Below are positions 12,245-21,498 of a DNA stretch of 64,000 bases, piece by piece. A program made the translations under genes and the position numbers. Every line of letters begins with the position of its first letter. Within the stretch, counting starts at the first letter, position 1. Under the pieces are notes generated by a model, which saw nothing but the letters and a program-made list of their open reading frames with translations, did no database searches and was not told where the DNA came from. This DNA is from Streptococcus infantis ATCC 700779 (GTDB taxonomy: Bacteria; Bacillota; Bacilli; Lactobacillales; Streptococcaceae), in the NCBI RefSeq assembly GCF_000187465.1, contig NZ_GL732439.1, positions 897,226-961,225 of the forward strand, given 5' to 3'.

Positions 12245-13543
12245 ATTTTGTTTTATATTATTTTGAAAAATTTTTTCTGACTTCCCTAGCATTTCATAGA
12301 ATTCGCTGTAGGATGACGTCTTTTGAGGAATTTGGATAGACCACTTTTTAAGCAAGACCCCATAACCTTCAACTTTTCCTATTTCACTACTTACTGTCTG
12401 ATCTATGCTAGGGAAAATCAAGCCAGCTTTCTCTGCTTGTAAGATATAAGCATAAGAAATCAATTGAAATAGATCATCACGATTGATTCCCTTTTCAGTC
12501 AATTCCAATTTTTTATATTTAGCATCTAGAATGATTTTTAACTCTTTATGATAAAAATCTGGAAATACCTTTCGTTTCCCACCAGAAAATACAGAGATAC
12601 CACCTTTCTTTTCTTTATTGCGTGGATGGATGAATTCTTTTGGCAACAAGGTATGAACATACTCTTCCCAAAGCCAGGCAACATCAAAAAGAATACCATG
12701 GATTTTTTGCTCTTGGTATCCTAAACCATGCTCTTCTCTATTTAGGATCATCAGGCAAAGTTCTTGCAATTTTCTGTACTCGCGAAAGTAGGCATGACGA
12801 AGGGGTTTATCTTGATTTCGTCGAATAACCTTAGCACGATCAGCTTGTTTATACGAAGGTGTTACACGAATTATTTCTGTAATATTTTCACGATTAGTAT
12901 ATATGATGCCTCTTCCTAGAGATTTTTGATTTTTAATGTACTCGATAGTATGACGAATCAGCTGCATCATCGGATTGTCATAAGTAAATTCTCTTGTAGT
13001 ATAAGCAATATTACCTGTGAAAGGAAGATTTTTCTTGAGATGATTTACTACATCAATCACTCCCTTGATATGACTATCATTATGGGAAAACCTCTGGTAT
13101 TCCTTATAAAGTCCCTTTCGCATAGCAGCTTCCAAATACTTTGGAAAGAGGTAGATTAAAAGCTGATAGAGTATTTCCTCGCGCGATAAACCAACATCCA
13201 AACTAGTGAGATTGATATTTAGAACTTTCTGCAATAGATAATGCAAAAAATAGTCATCACTTTTACTCGAAAAGCGAGAAGAAATGGTTAATCTCTCCTG
13301 ACCACACCCCAGAAATCCAATCACATTCCCTGTTTTAATTTTCTGATTGACTGTTTCCAAAATCTTTTGGTCCTTATCCAAATCAGGAGAATTTTTCAGG
13401 TCGTTTGGAAATATAAAGATACTATCTTCTTGAGAAAGATTATCTAGAGTTCTATCTAGAAGAACTTGACTAATTTTAGGATATTCTGTGATAAACTCTT
13501 CTTTGTTTAAGCCCTGTTGATTGTCAGTTAACTGCATCGTCAT
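12242..13543 (-). CDS. McrC-like nuclease subunit of McrBC-type restriction system
   Basis: This looks like the endonuclease partner of an McrBC-type, modification-dependent (type IV) restriction complex. The C-terminal nuclease core has the PD-(D/E)xK pattern: FPDF (about residues 327-330), then ILDAKYKK with Asp-Ala-Lys, preceded by the FDVAWLWEEYV helix typical of McrC. The N-terminal half is expected to bind the McrB ring. It overlaps the mcrB 3' end. Upstream of ATG 13543 no Shine-Dalgarno sequence is seen, so translation is probably coupled; TTG 13549, GTG 13546 or ATG 13537 are other possible starts. Target modification cannot be read from the sequence. Confidence 0.85.
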   Translation of the reverse strand: MTMQLTDNQQGLNKEEFITEYPKISQVLLDRTLDNLSQEDSIFIFPNDLKNSPDLDKDQKILETVNQKIKTGNVIGFLGCGQERLTISSRFSSKSDDYFLHYLLQKVLNINLTSLDVGLSREEILYQLLIYLFPKYLEAAMRKGLYKEYQRFSHNDSHIKGVIDVVNHLKKNLPFTGNIAYTTREFTYDNPMMQLIRHTIEYIKNQKSLGRGIIYTNRENITEIIRVTPSYKQADRAKVIRRNQDKPLRHAYFREYRKLQELCLMILNREEHGLGYQEQKIHGILFDVAWLWEEYVHTLLPKEFIHPRNKEKKGGISVFSGGKRKVFPDFYHKELKIILDAKYKKLELTEKGINRDDLFQLISYAYILQAEKAGLIFPSIDQTVSSEIGKVEGYGVLLKKWSIQIPQKTSSYSEFYEMLGKSEKIFQNNIKQN

Positions 13544-15431
13544 CACCAATATCTTGCTGATTTGTCAGATCATATGCTTTTTTCAAAGTATTCAGTATTT
13601 CATCTTCTTCATAAGAACCACGCAAGTAATCTTCCAAAAGTGGTTTAAGATAATCAGACCAGAGTAACTCATAGTCAAAGTCTACTTCTTCCAGTTTAAG
13701 GAAATAACTTGGTCCGATATGATAATGACTATTCAGTTCTTGAACTTTTTCAATTTTAGCATTCAAGTTTCTTAGACGCGCTTTAGCTTCTTCAGCCTTA
13801 TCACCAAGAGCATCATCTAGCATGCCTAGTTGGCTTTCAGCAGTAACTTCAATAAAACGGAAACGACGGCGCATTGCAAAATCAAAGGTGTCCACCGAAC
13901 GGTCAATATCATTCATAGTTCCAATGATGTAAACATTTTCTGGGATATAAAACTTTTCATCAGTTTCGTGTAGATTGGCATATTGGGTAGATACACTTCC
14001 CTTTTCACCACGATATCCAGGATCAATGGAGAAAAAGAGTTCACCAAAAATCTTAGAAATCTCACCACGGTTGATTTCATCGATGATGAAAACGAATTTC
14101 TTGTCTGTATCAATTTCTGTTGGGGAAAGGTAGTCTTTCAGACCAAATCTCTTTCTCAATGTTTCTAGGACAGTTCTTCCACCACTTTTGTAGTATTCTT
14201 GCTTATTATAATTTTTATCTTTATACAACTCGTAAACATATTTGCGAGGTAGTGACCATCCTGGAACACCACTATCATAATTTACTGACAAATTTTGTCT
14301 ACTATTAACAGATAAGTAAGATGTTTTTGTTATATATTCTTTTTCTTCAGTAACATTTATATATTCTAAGTAAGAGTCCCAAGCCTCATCAAAATTATCT
14401 TGTCCTCCAATCAATTGGGCTTCTTTTGCTTTCTGACAGAAATCTTTAAAAATACCATCCTGTAGCCTAAACTCAATAGCTCCATCCCCATTTGATACTG
14501 GTCTTAACCCCTCCACAAAATCTGTATAGTCATAGGATGGATGAAACTGAACAAAGCCGATTTGGTCTTCGTTGCCATCCGTTAATTCTTTGGCAATTTC
14601 TTTAGCAAGATAAGTTTTTCCTGTACCAGGTGCACCACGAAGGATGAGGTTTTTGGATTGTAGTAGAGTTTGACTCAATGGATAATAAACCTTATATTCT
14701 AGAGACATTTTTTCTTCTTTCTTTTCTTTTTCGTCTAAAAATTGTGTTGAATAATCAAATAAGATACTTCCCAACAATGATGGTTCCAGCTCAGGATACT
14801 TTTGCAATACAAGTTGACAAATCTCATGATTCTGAAGATAAGGCCCCCCTTGATTTTTTTGAGGAAGTAGCTTGTTCCAGAATCTCTTTTGACTATTCAT
14901 ATTTACCCCTAAAAAAGAATGATTCTCAGAATAAATACAAAGTAATTTTGTCACCACCGCAGAACGACCAATAAATTCATTCTTTGAATTTTTCATGTCA
15001 AAGATAGGATTATTGAAATCTAATTTTCTACCTGCTTGAATGATCTCATACAAATCAGTTTTTAATTTGTTAAAACGGTCTTCTAGTTCTGATTCTGGAA
15101 TGACTTTATTAGCTTGATTCTTATAGCTTTTAGTATCCTCATTCCAATAAATACCAAATTTTGAAGAACCTCCGCCTCCAATTCCCATAAATAAAGATTT
15201 GTATTTTCCCCTCTCAAGACCGTAGCAAAAAGAATTACTTTGAGCTCCTTTCCCAATGACGTATTCATCGATAGATAGTGTTAAAATTCTATCAAGTGGC
15301 CACTCTTTAAGAAATTCTTCACGTAATTGTTCATTGTAAATACTATATTTAGATGCATCTTCTCTTAATCTTATTTTATTTTCTTGGTACCAAGCATAAA
15401 AATTTTCCAAACTGACTTTTCTTTTCAGCAT
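13524..15431 (-). CDS. McrB-like AAA+ GTPase/ATPase of restriction system
   Basis: The 635-residue protein has a Walker A GAPGTGKT (about 266-273), Walker B FVFIIDEINRGE and the McrB sensor segment IGTMNDIDRSVDTFDFAMRRRF. This AAA+ motor class drives DNA translocation for McrC. The N-terminal 240 residues are not the DUF3578-type methyl-cytosine domain of E. coli McrB as far as I can see. They contain WPLDRILTLSIDEYVIGKG and a glycine-rich MGIGGGGSSKFGIYW segment, probably a separate DNA- or modification-recognition module. The start was set at ATG 15431 because AAAGGAG precedes it by 8 nt. A further 17 codons are open upstream without a ribosome site. Confidence 0.85.
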   Translation of the reverse strand: MLKRKVSLENFYAWYQENKIRLREDASKYSIYNEQLREEFLKEWPLDRILTLSIDEYVIGKGAQSNSFCYGLERGKYKSLFMGIGGGGSSKFGIYWNEDTKSYKNQANKVIPESELEDRFNKLKTDLYEIIQAGRKLDFNNPIFDMKNSKNEFIGRSAVVTKLLCIYSENHSFLGVNMNSQKRFWNKLLPQKNQGGPYLQNHEICQLVLQKYPELEPSLLGSILFDYSTQFLDEKEKKEEKMSLEYKVYYPLSQTLLQSKNLILRGAPGTGKTYLAKEIAKELTDGNEDQIGFVQFHPSYDYTDFVEGLRPVSNGDGAIEFRLQDGIFKDFCQKAKEAQLIGGQDNFDEAWDSYLEYINVTEEKEYITKTSYLSVNSRQNLSVNYDSGVPGWSLPRKYVYELYKDKNYNKQEYYKSGGRTVLETLRKRFGLKDYLSPTEIDTDKKFVFIIDEINRGEISKIFGELFFSIDPGYRGEKGSVSTQYANLHETDEKFYIPENVYIIGTMNDIDRSVDTFDFAMRRRFRFIEVTAESQLGMLDDALGDKAEEAKARLRNLNAKIEKVQELNSHYHIGPSYFLKLEEVDFDYELLWSDYLKPLLEDYLRGSYEEDEILNTLKKAYDLTNQQDIGDDDAVN

Positions 15432-15520
15432 CAATCTTACTCCTTTTATAATAATGTTCGAATAAAAAACTATATATTTCATATATAGAATATCATATCC
15501 TATAAAAAATGAAAAGAATT

Positions 15521-15571
15521 TCTAAAGAAAAAGCCCAGCGTTAGGAGTTTCAATGTCTCTTAACACTAGAC
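15521..15571 (-). terminator. Terminator of the leucine operon
   Basis: A 17-bp stem (15529-15545 with 15555-15571), in which every non-Watson-Crick position is a G-U pair in the minus-strand RNA, is followed by a T run. It lies just after the YrdC-like gene. Confidence 0.8.
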
Positions 15572-15582
15572 TTATTTTTATC

Positions 15583-16362
15583 TTAATAATACTCCCCTTG
15601 ACGGTAATCCCATGAGTTAAAGGTGTCTGACAGATGCATCATGATTTTATCGATCTCAAGTCCTTTACGGATCACAACTGGTGCTGGTGAAGTTGAACGT
15701 GCTCCTCCTTGTTCTGGAATAAGCTTGCCGTCTTTATCAACCATAGAGACCATCACACCTTGCTCGTAGCGAGTTTCGATTGTTTTGTCTGGTTGGATTG
15801 AGGCAACGTAGTCGTCTGCTTCGATGACAAGATCCACTGCTCCTTCGATACGTTGACCGATTCCTTCAACCTTACCACGATTTCCTTTTCCAGAAGGGTT
15901 TGCAGATGAAGCGTAGACCATTTTCCCTTCTTCCCAAAGTTTGGCAGCTAATTGTTCACCAGCTTTACCAAACTTGATAACAAAACAACTCGTTCCACGA
16001 ACGTCAGTCATGAGTTCTTCACGTCCATCACCATATGCTTTCAATTTTTCAAAAGCTTCTGGTTTCCAAGGCAGAATACAACCAAGGAGAATATCTTCGT
16101 CCCAATGTTTTTGATAGAAGGCTTCGATTTCAGGATTTAGCTGTGCTAAAGCGCGAAGCTCATCCATACTACCACAGAGGACAACGCCTGGTTTGTTACG
16201 ATTACGTTCTTTGGCTTCAAATTTACGCTCAAGTCCAGCCTTGTCGCTAGTCATGATAATGTAACCGACTTTAGTAGGACAAACGATACATCCGCCCTCA
16301 CCTTTTAAAATGTCATAGCCTTCTTGTGAAAGTGTTCCGTCCCATTGAATGTGTTTTGTCAT
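15583..16362 (-). CDS. YrdC/Sua5-domain protein
   Basis: The 259-residue product has the YrdC fold: EGGCIVCPTKVGYIIMTSD near the N-terminus, the KxR-like KERNRNKPGVVL segment, and SSANPSGKGNRGKV, which matches the S-x-N nucleotide-binding motif. Proteins of this fold make threonylcarbamoyl-AMP for tRNA t6A or bind nucleotides or RNA. This copy lacks a C-terminal Sua5 domain and carries a distinct tail after residue 220. It is the last gene of the leu operon, 33 bp after leuD. Whether it is the essential t6A enzyme or a paralogue is unclear, and its link to leucine synthesis is unexplained. Confidence 0.75.
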   Translation of the reverse strand: MTKHIQWDGTLSQEGYDILKGEGGCIVCPTKVGYIIMTSDKAGLERKFEAKERNRNKPGVVLCGSMDELRALAQLNPEIEAFYQKHWDEDILLGCILPWKPEAFEKLKAYGDGREELMTDVRGTSCFVIKFGKAGEQLAAKLWEEGKMVYASSANPSGKGNRGKVEGIGQRIEGAVDLVIEADDYVASIQPDKTIETRYEQGVMVSMVDKDGKLIPEQGGARSTSPAPVVIRKGLEIDKIMMHLSDTFNSWDYRQGEYY

Positions 16363-16395
16363 AGTTCTATTTCCTTTTCTATATTTATTCTAATC

Positions 16396-16983
16396 CTACC
16401 AGTAGGCTGGACGTTGTTTTTCATAAGCAGCAATCAAATCTTCATACTGCAAGGTAATACCGATATCATCCAAACCATTTAAGAGCTTGTGTTTCCACTC
16501 GCTATCAATTTCAAAGGAGAATTCTCCGACTGGTGAAATGATTTTTTGTTGTTCCAAGTCGACCGTCACTTGATCAGTTGGTTGTATTTGGGCGAGTTTT
16601 TCTCTAACTTCCCTTGGTTGAACAATTGGCAACATGCCATTATTGAGTTCATTATTGTAATGAATATCTCCAAAAGATCCTGCAATTACGACCTTAAAAC
16701 CATAGTCTGCTAGCGCCCAAGCAGCGTGCTCCCTCGAAGAACCAGCTCCAAAGTTATCTCCCGTGATGAGGATAGTAGCTTTGCGATATTCAGGTCGGTT
16801 AAAGACAAAATCTGGATCCTCAGTGTACTTATCGTCCAGATAACGCCAAGCATACATGAGGTATTTACCAAAACCTTTCTTGTCAATCAACTTCAGAAAC
16901 TGTTTGGGAAGAATTTGGTCGGTATCGATATTGTCATTCATCAGAGGAACGGTTGTTCCTGTATAAACTGTAAATTTCTCCAT
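16396..16983 (-). CDS. leuD: 3-isopropylmalate dehydratase small subunit
   Basis: LeuD pairs with LeuC to isomerise 2-isopropylmalate to 3-isopropylmalate. The 195-residue protein has the swivel-domain signature, including [15 protein letters not shown] near the start and [17 protein letters not shown] at about residues 75-91, which binds substrate. Length is normal. It begins 9 bp after leuC on the same transcript. No oddities are seen. Confidence 0.96.
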   Translation of the reverse strand: MEKFTVYTGTTVPLMNDNIDTDQILPKQFLKLIDKKGFGKYLMYAWRYLDDKYTEDPDFVFNRPEYRKATILITGDNFGAGSSREHAAWALADYGFKVVIAGSFGDIHYNNELNNGMLPIVQPREVREKLAQIQPTDQVTVDLEQQKIISPVGEFSFEIDSEWKHKLLNGLDDIGITLQYEDLIAAYEKQRPAYW

Positions 16984-16992
16984 ATCCTCTCC

Positions 16993-18375
16993 TTACTGAG
17001 CTTCTGGCATTTGTCGAACATCTACGAAACGCCCTGCAATAGCTGCTGCTGCTGCCATTGCTGGACTGCAGAGGTGTGTTTTAGCACCAAAACCTTGTCT
17101 ATCTTCAAAGTTGCGGTTACTGGTTGAGGCACAGTGAACACCATCTGGTACTTTGTCAGGATTCATTCCTAGGCACATGGAGCAACCTGGGTCTCTCCAC
17201 TCAAAGCCAGCATCTTGGAAAACCTTATCCAAGCCCAACTTTTCAGCAGCTCGTTTGACTGGTCGAGAACCAGGTACCACAATAGCTGTTAAATTGGGAG
17301 CTATTTTCTTTCCTTTGACAAATCGCGCAGCCAGTTGCAAATCACTAAGTCTAGCGTTGGTACAAGAACCAATAAAGACATAGCCTAGTTGGATATCTGC
17401 TGGTTTTTGACCTGGTTGCAAATCCATGTAATGATAGGCTCGTTCATCATTCATATCCTTAATTTCTGGAAAACTAGAATCAAAGTCAACGCCCATAGCA
17501 GGATTAGTACCCCAAGTCACCATAGGAGCCAATTCTGAGACATCCAAACGAATAACCTTATCATAAACGGCATCTTCATCACTAACCAGTCTTTTCCAAT
17601 CAGCTACTGCTTCATCAAAGTCCTTGGGAACACACTCTCGACCCTTCAAATAATCATAAGTCCTCTGATCTGGATTCATAATTCCCATCTTAGAGCCAAA
17701 CTCGATAGACATATTGCAGATAGTCATTCGTTCTTCCATACTAAGTGCATCAATGGCCTGACCTCGATACTCCACCACGTAGCCAACACCACAAGCAACA
17801 CCGTATTTGGCAATTAAGGCTAGAATGAAATCTTTGGCATAAACCCCTTTTTGAGGAACTCCTGTGAATTCCACCAACATTTTTTTGGGTTTAACCTGCC
17901 AAATGGTTTGGGTTGCAAAGACATGTTCAACCTCACTGGTTCCAATACCGAAGGCAATCGCTCCAAAAGCTCCGTGAGTTGCAGTATGGCTATCACCACA
18001 GACGATAAATTTTCCTGATTGTGTTCTTCCTGTTTCTGGACCAACCATATGAACGATACCTTGCTTTTCTGAACCGTGGGCCGCATGTTCGATTCCAAAC
18101 TCTTCAACATTTTCAGCTAACTTATCAATCTGTGCTTTGGAGATTACATCTCGAATATCATATATATTGACCGTCGGGACATTGTGGTCAAAGGTACCAA
18201 ATGTTAAATCTGGTCGTCTCAATCTACGTCCTGCATCCCGCAATCCTTGAAAAGCTTGCGGACTGGTCACCTCGTGAATATAGTGCTGATCTACATACAT
18301 GAGTTGAGGCTGTCCTTCTTCTCCTGTAATCACATGGAGGTCCCATAATTTATCAAAAATCGATTTTCCTGCCAT
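16993..18375 (-). CDS. leuC: 3-isopropylmalate dehydratase large subunit
   Basis: LeuC holds the [4Fe-4S] cluster of isopropylmalate isomerase. The 460-residue aconitase-family protein has the cluster-ligand segments [14 protein letters not shown] (about 332-345) and [12 protein letters not shown] (about 395-406), giving three cysteines, plus the early HVATHEV-type substrate region [12 protein letters not shown]. Length is typical of the bacterial heterodimeric form. It lies between a DUF1294 gene (3 bp away) and leuD in the leucine operon. Confidence 0.97.
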   Translation of the reverse strand: MAGKSIFDKLWDLHVITGEEGQPQLMYVDQHYIHEVTSPQAFQGLRDAGRRLRRPDLTFGTFDHNVPTVNIYDIRDVISKAQIDKLAENVEEFGIEHAAHGSEKQGIVHMVGPETGRTQSGKFIVCGDSHTATHGAFGAIAFGIGTSEVEHVFATQTIWQVKPKKMLVEFTGVPQKGVYAKDFILALIAKYGVACGVGYVVEYRGQAIDALSMEERMTICNMSIEFGSKMGIMNPDQRTYDYLKGRECVPKDFDEAVADWKRLVSDEDAVYDKVIRLDVSELAPMVTWGTNPAMGVDFDSSFPEIKDMNDERAYHYMDLQPGQKPADIQLGYVFIGSCTNARLSDLQLAARFVKGKKIAPNLTAIVVPGSRPVKRAAEKLGLDKVFQDAGFEWRDPGCSMCLGMNPDKVPDGVHCASTSNRNFEDRQGFGAKTHLCSPAMAAAAAIAGRFVDVRQMPEAQ

Positions 18376-18378
18376 CCA

Positions 18379-18648
18379 TTACCTCCATATCAAATACAAA
18401 GCTACTAGTGTAGTCACTATTCCTAGGAACCAAACCGTTTTAAAATACCATTTTCTAGTCTTGTGATGAAAGGTAACACCTGCCAACCAAGCACCAAAAC
18501 CACCACACAAGAATGCAAATGATAATAAATATTTTTCCGGGATGCGCCAAGCACCTTTTCTTGCTTTGGATTTGTCAATACCATAAATCATAAATACCAA
18601 TAGATTCCAAATCAAAATAGCAAAAGTAATTCCTTGATTTATCTTCAT
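18379..18648 (-). CDS. DUF1294 small membrane protein
   Basis: This 89-residue protein has three predicted membrane segments (about 7-22, 43-62, 69-87). The motifs NLLVFMIYGIDKSKARKGAWRIPE and GGFGAWLAGVTFHHKTRKW are characteristic of DUF1294, whose function is unknown. Its ATG overlaps the leuB TGA (ATGA), and leuC starts 3 bp later, so it is translated within the leucine operon. A transport or membrane role connected with the pathway cannot be excluded, but the insertion may be accidental. Confidence 0.8.
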   Translation of the reverse strand: MKINQGITFAILIWNLLVFMIYGIDKSKARKGAWRIPEKYLLSFAFLCGGFGAWLAGVTFHHKTRKWYFKTVWFLGIVTTLVALYLIWR

Positions 18649-19682
18649 AGTCTTTCAATGATGGCTTCTGTCATTTCCTTGGTTGAAGCCTCTCCTCCTA
18701 TATCTCTCGTTAAAATTCCTGCTGCTAAAGTTGCTTCAACTGCTTCTTCGATACGTTTAGCATCCTCATATCGCCCAAAACTATCTCGCAACATCATAGC
18801 AACTGATAATATCATAGAAATGGGATTGGCGATTCCTAGGCCTGCTATATCAGGTGCTGAACCGTGAATAGGTTCATAAAGACTCGGACCATTTTCAGAA
18901 TGACTGGCTGATGGCATAACACCCAGTGTACCAGATAGAACACTTGACTCATCCGAGAGGATGTCCCCGAAAAGATTCTCTGTTACGATAACATCGAACT
19001 TAGCAGGATTAGTAATCATAAGCATGGCAGCTGAGTCCACCAACTGGTGCTCCAAGGTTACATCTGGAAAATCTTTTGCGACTTCCTCAGCCACTCTTCG
19101 CCAAAGTTTTGATGTTGCCAAAACATTTTGCTTATCAATACTGGTAAGGATTTTTCTCCGACTTCTTGCGATTTCAAAAGCCTTACGAATAATCCGCTCT
19201 ACTTCCTCATAACTATAATCATTGATATCACGCGCTTTTCGGTCTTCAAGGATATGATCACCAAAGTAAATTCCACCAGTCAACTCACGTACTACAACAA
19301 AGTCAACACCCGCAATTCGTTCAGGTTTGAGAGGCGATAAGTGCTTAAGGCTATCAAAAATTTTAACTGGACGAATATTGGCATAAAGATTAAGTTCCTT
19401 GCGGAGTGCCAAAAGCCCTTGTTCGGGTCGAACTGTAGCATTATCATACTGAGCACTACCTATTGCAGCAAGGAGGATAGCGTCCGCTTCTCTAGCAGCC
19501 TTGAACGTTTCGTCTGGTAAGGGGTGTCCTGTAACATCAATACCTGCACCTCCAAAAGGTCTTCTATCTATCTCATAGTCAAAGCCTGTTTTTTTGGCTA
19601 TCGATGCTAGAACTTCTAAACCAGCTTCCATGATTTCTGGGCCAATACCATCACCTGCTAGGGCAACAATTTTTTTTGTCAT
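18645..19682 (-). CDS. leuB: 3-isopropylmalate dehydrogenase
   Basis: LeuB oxidises and decarboxylates 3-isopropylmalate with NAD+ to the leucine keto-acid. The 345-residue sequence has the family start IVALAGDGIGPEIM, the substrate arginines (RPEQGLLALRKEL, ANIRPVK), the Mg2+/NAD signature NLFGDILSDESSVLSGTLGVMPSAS and the C-terminal GSAPDIAG motif. It follows leuA by 11 bp and overlaps the next ORF by 4 bp. This is a normal functional copy. Confidence 0.97.
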   Translation of the reverse strand: MTKKIVALAGDGIGPEIMEAGLEVLASIAKKTGFDYEIDRRPFGGAGIDVTGHPLPDETFKAAREADAILLAAIGSAQYDNATVRPEQGLLALRKELNLYANIRPVKIFDSLKHLSPLKPERIAGVDFVVVRELTGGIYFGDHILEDRKARDINDYSYEEVERIIRKAFEIARSRRKILTSIDKQNVLATSKLWRRVAEEVAKDFPDVTLEHQLVDSAAMLMITNPAKFDVIVTENLFGDILSDESSVLSGTLGVMPSASHSENGPSLYEPIHGSAPDIAGLGIANPISMILSVAMMLRDSFGRYEDAKRIEEAVEATLAAGILTRDIGGEASTKEMTEAIIERL

Positions 19683-19693
19683 AGCTTACTCCT

Positions 19694-21256
19694 TTAAAGA
19701 CTAGGCATGTCGCGATAGGAAACATTTGGACCTATCTCTCCGGTATTCTCTTTTTGAACAAAAGTATTAGCATTGATGTAGGCAATAGCTGAAGCCTTCA
19801 ACACATCGAAATCAATTCCGGCTGCGTTAAAGATGGTTTCTGTATCTTTGTTTTCAACAGTAACTAAGACTCTTGCCTGAGCGTCTATACCATCCGTTAC
19901 CGCATCAATAGTGTAGGACACCAAGCGAACAGATTGGTTGAAGAATTTGTCAACAGCGTTAAAGATAGCCTCAACAGAACCTTGTCCAGTTTCATTAAAG
20001 TCGACTTTCTCACCATCCAAATTAGCCAATCTAACAGTCGCTTCAATTTCATTTTCCGCATGAGTTTGAAGTTGTAAATCATCAAAGTGAAATCCTTCTG
20101 GGTTTTCAACCATGGTTCCAGCTACTAGAGCACGAATATCCGCGTCTGTGACTTCTTGTTTCTTATCTGCAAGTGATTTGAATTTGTCAAAGAGTGGCTT
20201 GATATCCTCTTCTGTGAAGTCTAAGGCCAGTTCTCTCAGTTTTTCTACAAAGGCATGGCGACCAGATAATTTTCCAAGTGGGAGGCTATTACTCTTGACA
20301 CCGACTAATTCAGGGGTTATGATCTCATAAGTGAGAGGATTTTTAAGGACTCCATCTTGGTGAATACCAGATTCATGAGAGAAGGCATTTCCTCCAACAA
20401 CTGCCTTATTTTTTGGAACTGGAATCCCTGAGAAGCGAGAGACCATTTCGGACGTATTAATCGTTTCGTTTAGGACGATACTTGTCTCCGCTTGATAATA
20501 ATCTTGTCGAATATTGAGGGCTACTGCTATTTCTTCCAAAGCAGCATTCCCAGCTCGTTCTCCAATACCGTTAATGGTTCCTTCAACACGTCCCGCACCA
20601 TTTTTAACAGCAGCAAGGCTATTTGCTACCGCCATTCCAAGGTCATCATGGCAGTGAGGCGAATAGATAATCTGACGGTCTGTTTGGACATTGTCAATCA
20701 GATATTTAAAGATACTTCCATATTCCTCTGGAGTTGTAAAACCTACTGTATCAGGAATATTGATATAAGTCGCACCCGCATCAACCGCAGTTTGAACAAC
20801 TTGTAGGAGAAAGTCCAGCTCAGTTCTAGTCGCATCTTCTGGAGAGAATTCTACTACTTCAAACTTACTCCGTGCATAGGAAACATGTTCACTGATAGCT
20901 TCCAAAATCTCTTCCTTACTCTTATTGAGCTTATACTTACGGTGAATAGGACTTGTTGCTATAAAGACATGTATTTGTGGATACTTAGCATCCTTAAGTG
21001 CTTCATAACAAGCGTCAATGTCTGATTTAACAGAACGAGCTAAGCCTGTCACGGCTGTTTTTTTCATAGCCTTAGCAATTTCTTGAACAGCTGTAAATGA
21101 ATCTGGACTGGCAGCCGGAAAACCAGCTTCGATTGCTGAAATTCCCCATTTCTCTAGCTGTTTTGCTATAGCAACCTTTTCCTTTATTGAAAAATTGACA
21201 CCTGGTGTCTGCTCACCATCTCGAAGACTGGTATCTAAAAACTCAACTACACGCAT
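19694..21256 (-). CDS. leuA: 2-isopropylmalate synthase
   Basis: LeuA condenses acetyl-CoA with 2-oxoisovalerate, the first committed step to leucine. The 520-residue form has the catalytic DRE-TIM barrel (FLDTSLRDGEQTPGVNFS at the start, HCHDDLGMAVANS and NGIGERAGNAALEE) and the C-terminal leucine-binding regulatory domain (about 390-520), so feedback inhibition is expected. The start was set at ATG 21256, preceded by AAGGGAG; thirteen further in-frame codons upstream fall in the attenuator terminator region. It heads the leu operon and is controlled by a leader-peptide attenuator and probably CodY. Confidence 0.96.
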   Translation of the reverse strand: MRVVEFLDTSLRDGEQTPGVNFSIKEKVAIAKQLEKWGISAIEAGFPAASPDSFTAVQEIAKAMKKTAVTGLARSVKSDIDACYEALKDAKYPQIHVFIATSPIHRKYKLNKSKEEILEAISEHVSYARSKFEVVEFSPEDATRTELDFLLQVVQTAVDAGATYINIPDTVGFTTPEEYGSIFKYLIDNVQTDRQIIYSPHCHDDLGMAVANSLAAVKNGAGRVEGTINGIGERAGNAALEEIAVALNIRQDYYQAETSIVLNETINTSEMVSRFSGIPVPKNKAVVGGNAFSHESGIHQDGVLKNPLTYEIITPELVGVKSNSLPLGKLSGRHAFVEKLRELALDFTEEDIKPLFDKFKSLADKKQEVTDADIRALVAGTMVENPEGFHFDDLQLQTHAENEIEATVRLANLDGEKVDFNETGQGSVEAIFNAVDKFFNQSVRLVSYTIDAVTDGIDAQARVLVTVENKDTETIFNAAGIDFDVLKASAIAYINANTFVQKENTGEIGPNVSYRDMPSL

Positions 21257-21284
21257 GAGAATTCTCCCTTCACATTTTCGATAT

Positions 21285-21322
21285 AGAAAAAACATCTCAC
21301 TCGGGGTTCCAAGCGAGATGTT
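21285..21322 (-). terminator. Leucine attenuator terminator
   Basis: A stem ACATCTCGCTTGG/CCGAGTGAGATGT (with two G-U pairs) followed by six Ts on the minus strand lies 29 nt before the leuA start. Upstream CCAAGCG (near 21334-21340) can pair with CGCTTGG of the stem and so act as antiterminator. Confidence 0.85.
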
Positions 21323-21350
21323 GATTTACTCCCGCTTGGTAAGCCAAACA

Positions 21351-21374
21351 GGACTAATGCTTTTGCACTAGTCC
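21351..21374 (-). promoter_or_regulatory. Leader hairpin 1 (pause/anti-antiterminator) of leu attenuator
   Basis: GGACTAGTGC/GCATTAGTCC forms a strong ten-pair hairpin with an AAAA loop (one G-U pair). Its 5' arm overlaps the last two codons of the leader peptide, so a ribosome at the stop would alter its folding. It precedes the antiterminator segment. Confidence 0.7.
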
Positions 21375-21421
21375 GAGTACCTCAACAACAAAGCAAATTG
21401 ATTAAACTTAGCTGTTTTCAT
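21368..21421 (-). CDS. leuL: Leucine leader peptide
   Basis: A 17-codon ORF encodes MKTAKFNQFALLLRYSD with three consecutive leucine TTG codons at positions 11-13. AAAGGAG lies 10 nt upstream, and the ORF sits between the leuA promoter and a terminator hairpin. These are the marks of a leader peptide for ribosome-mediated attenuation, known for example from the Lactococcus leu-ilv operon. When charged Leu-tRNA is scarce, ribosome stalling at the Leu codons should favour the antiterminator and expression of leuABCD. Confidence 0.85.
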   Translation of the reverse strand: MKTAKFNQFALLLRYSD

Positions 21422-21457
21422 GTTTGGCTTTCTCCTTTGTCTGATGTCTTGTTTAGT

Positions 21458-21486
21458 ATTCTAGCATAGGAAAAATCACTTGTCAA
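21458..21486 (-). promoter_or_regulatory. leu operon promoter
   Basis: TTGACA (21481-21486) and TAGAAT (21458-21463) with a 17-bp spacer on the minus strand. The start is predicted near 21451, about 30 nt before the leader peptide ATG. Confidence 0.85.
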
Positions 21487-21498
21487 GAAAAAATCCAA

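Noticed and set aside
15432-15482. Seventeen extra N-terminal codons of the McrB-like protein
   Set aside because: AAAGGAG for the internal ATG lies within this stretch, and the earlier ATG has no ribosome site.
21257-21460. T-box riboswitch upstream of leuA
   Set aside because: No T-box sequence or specifier stem is visible, whereas a complete leader peptide and attenuator is.
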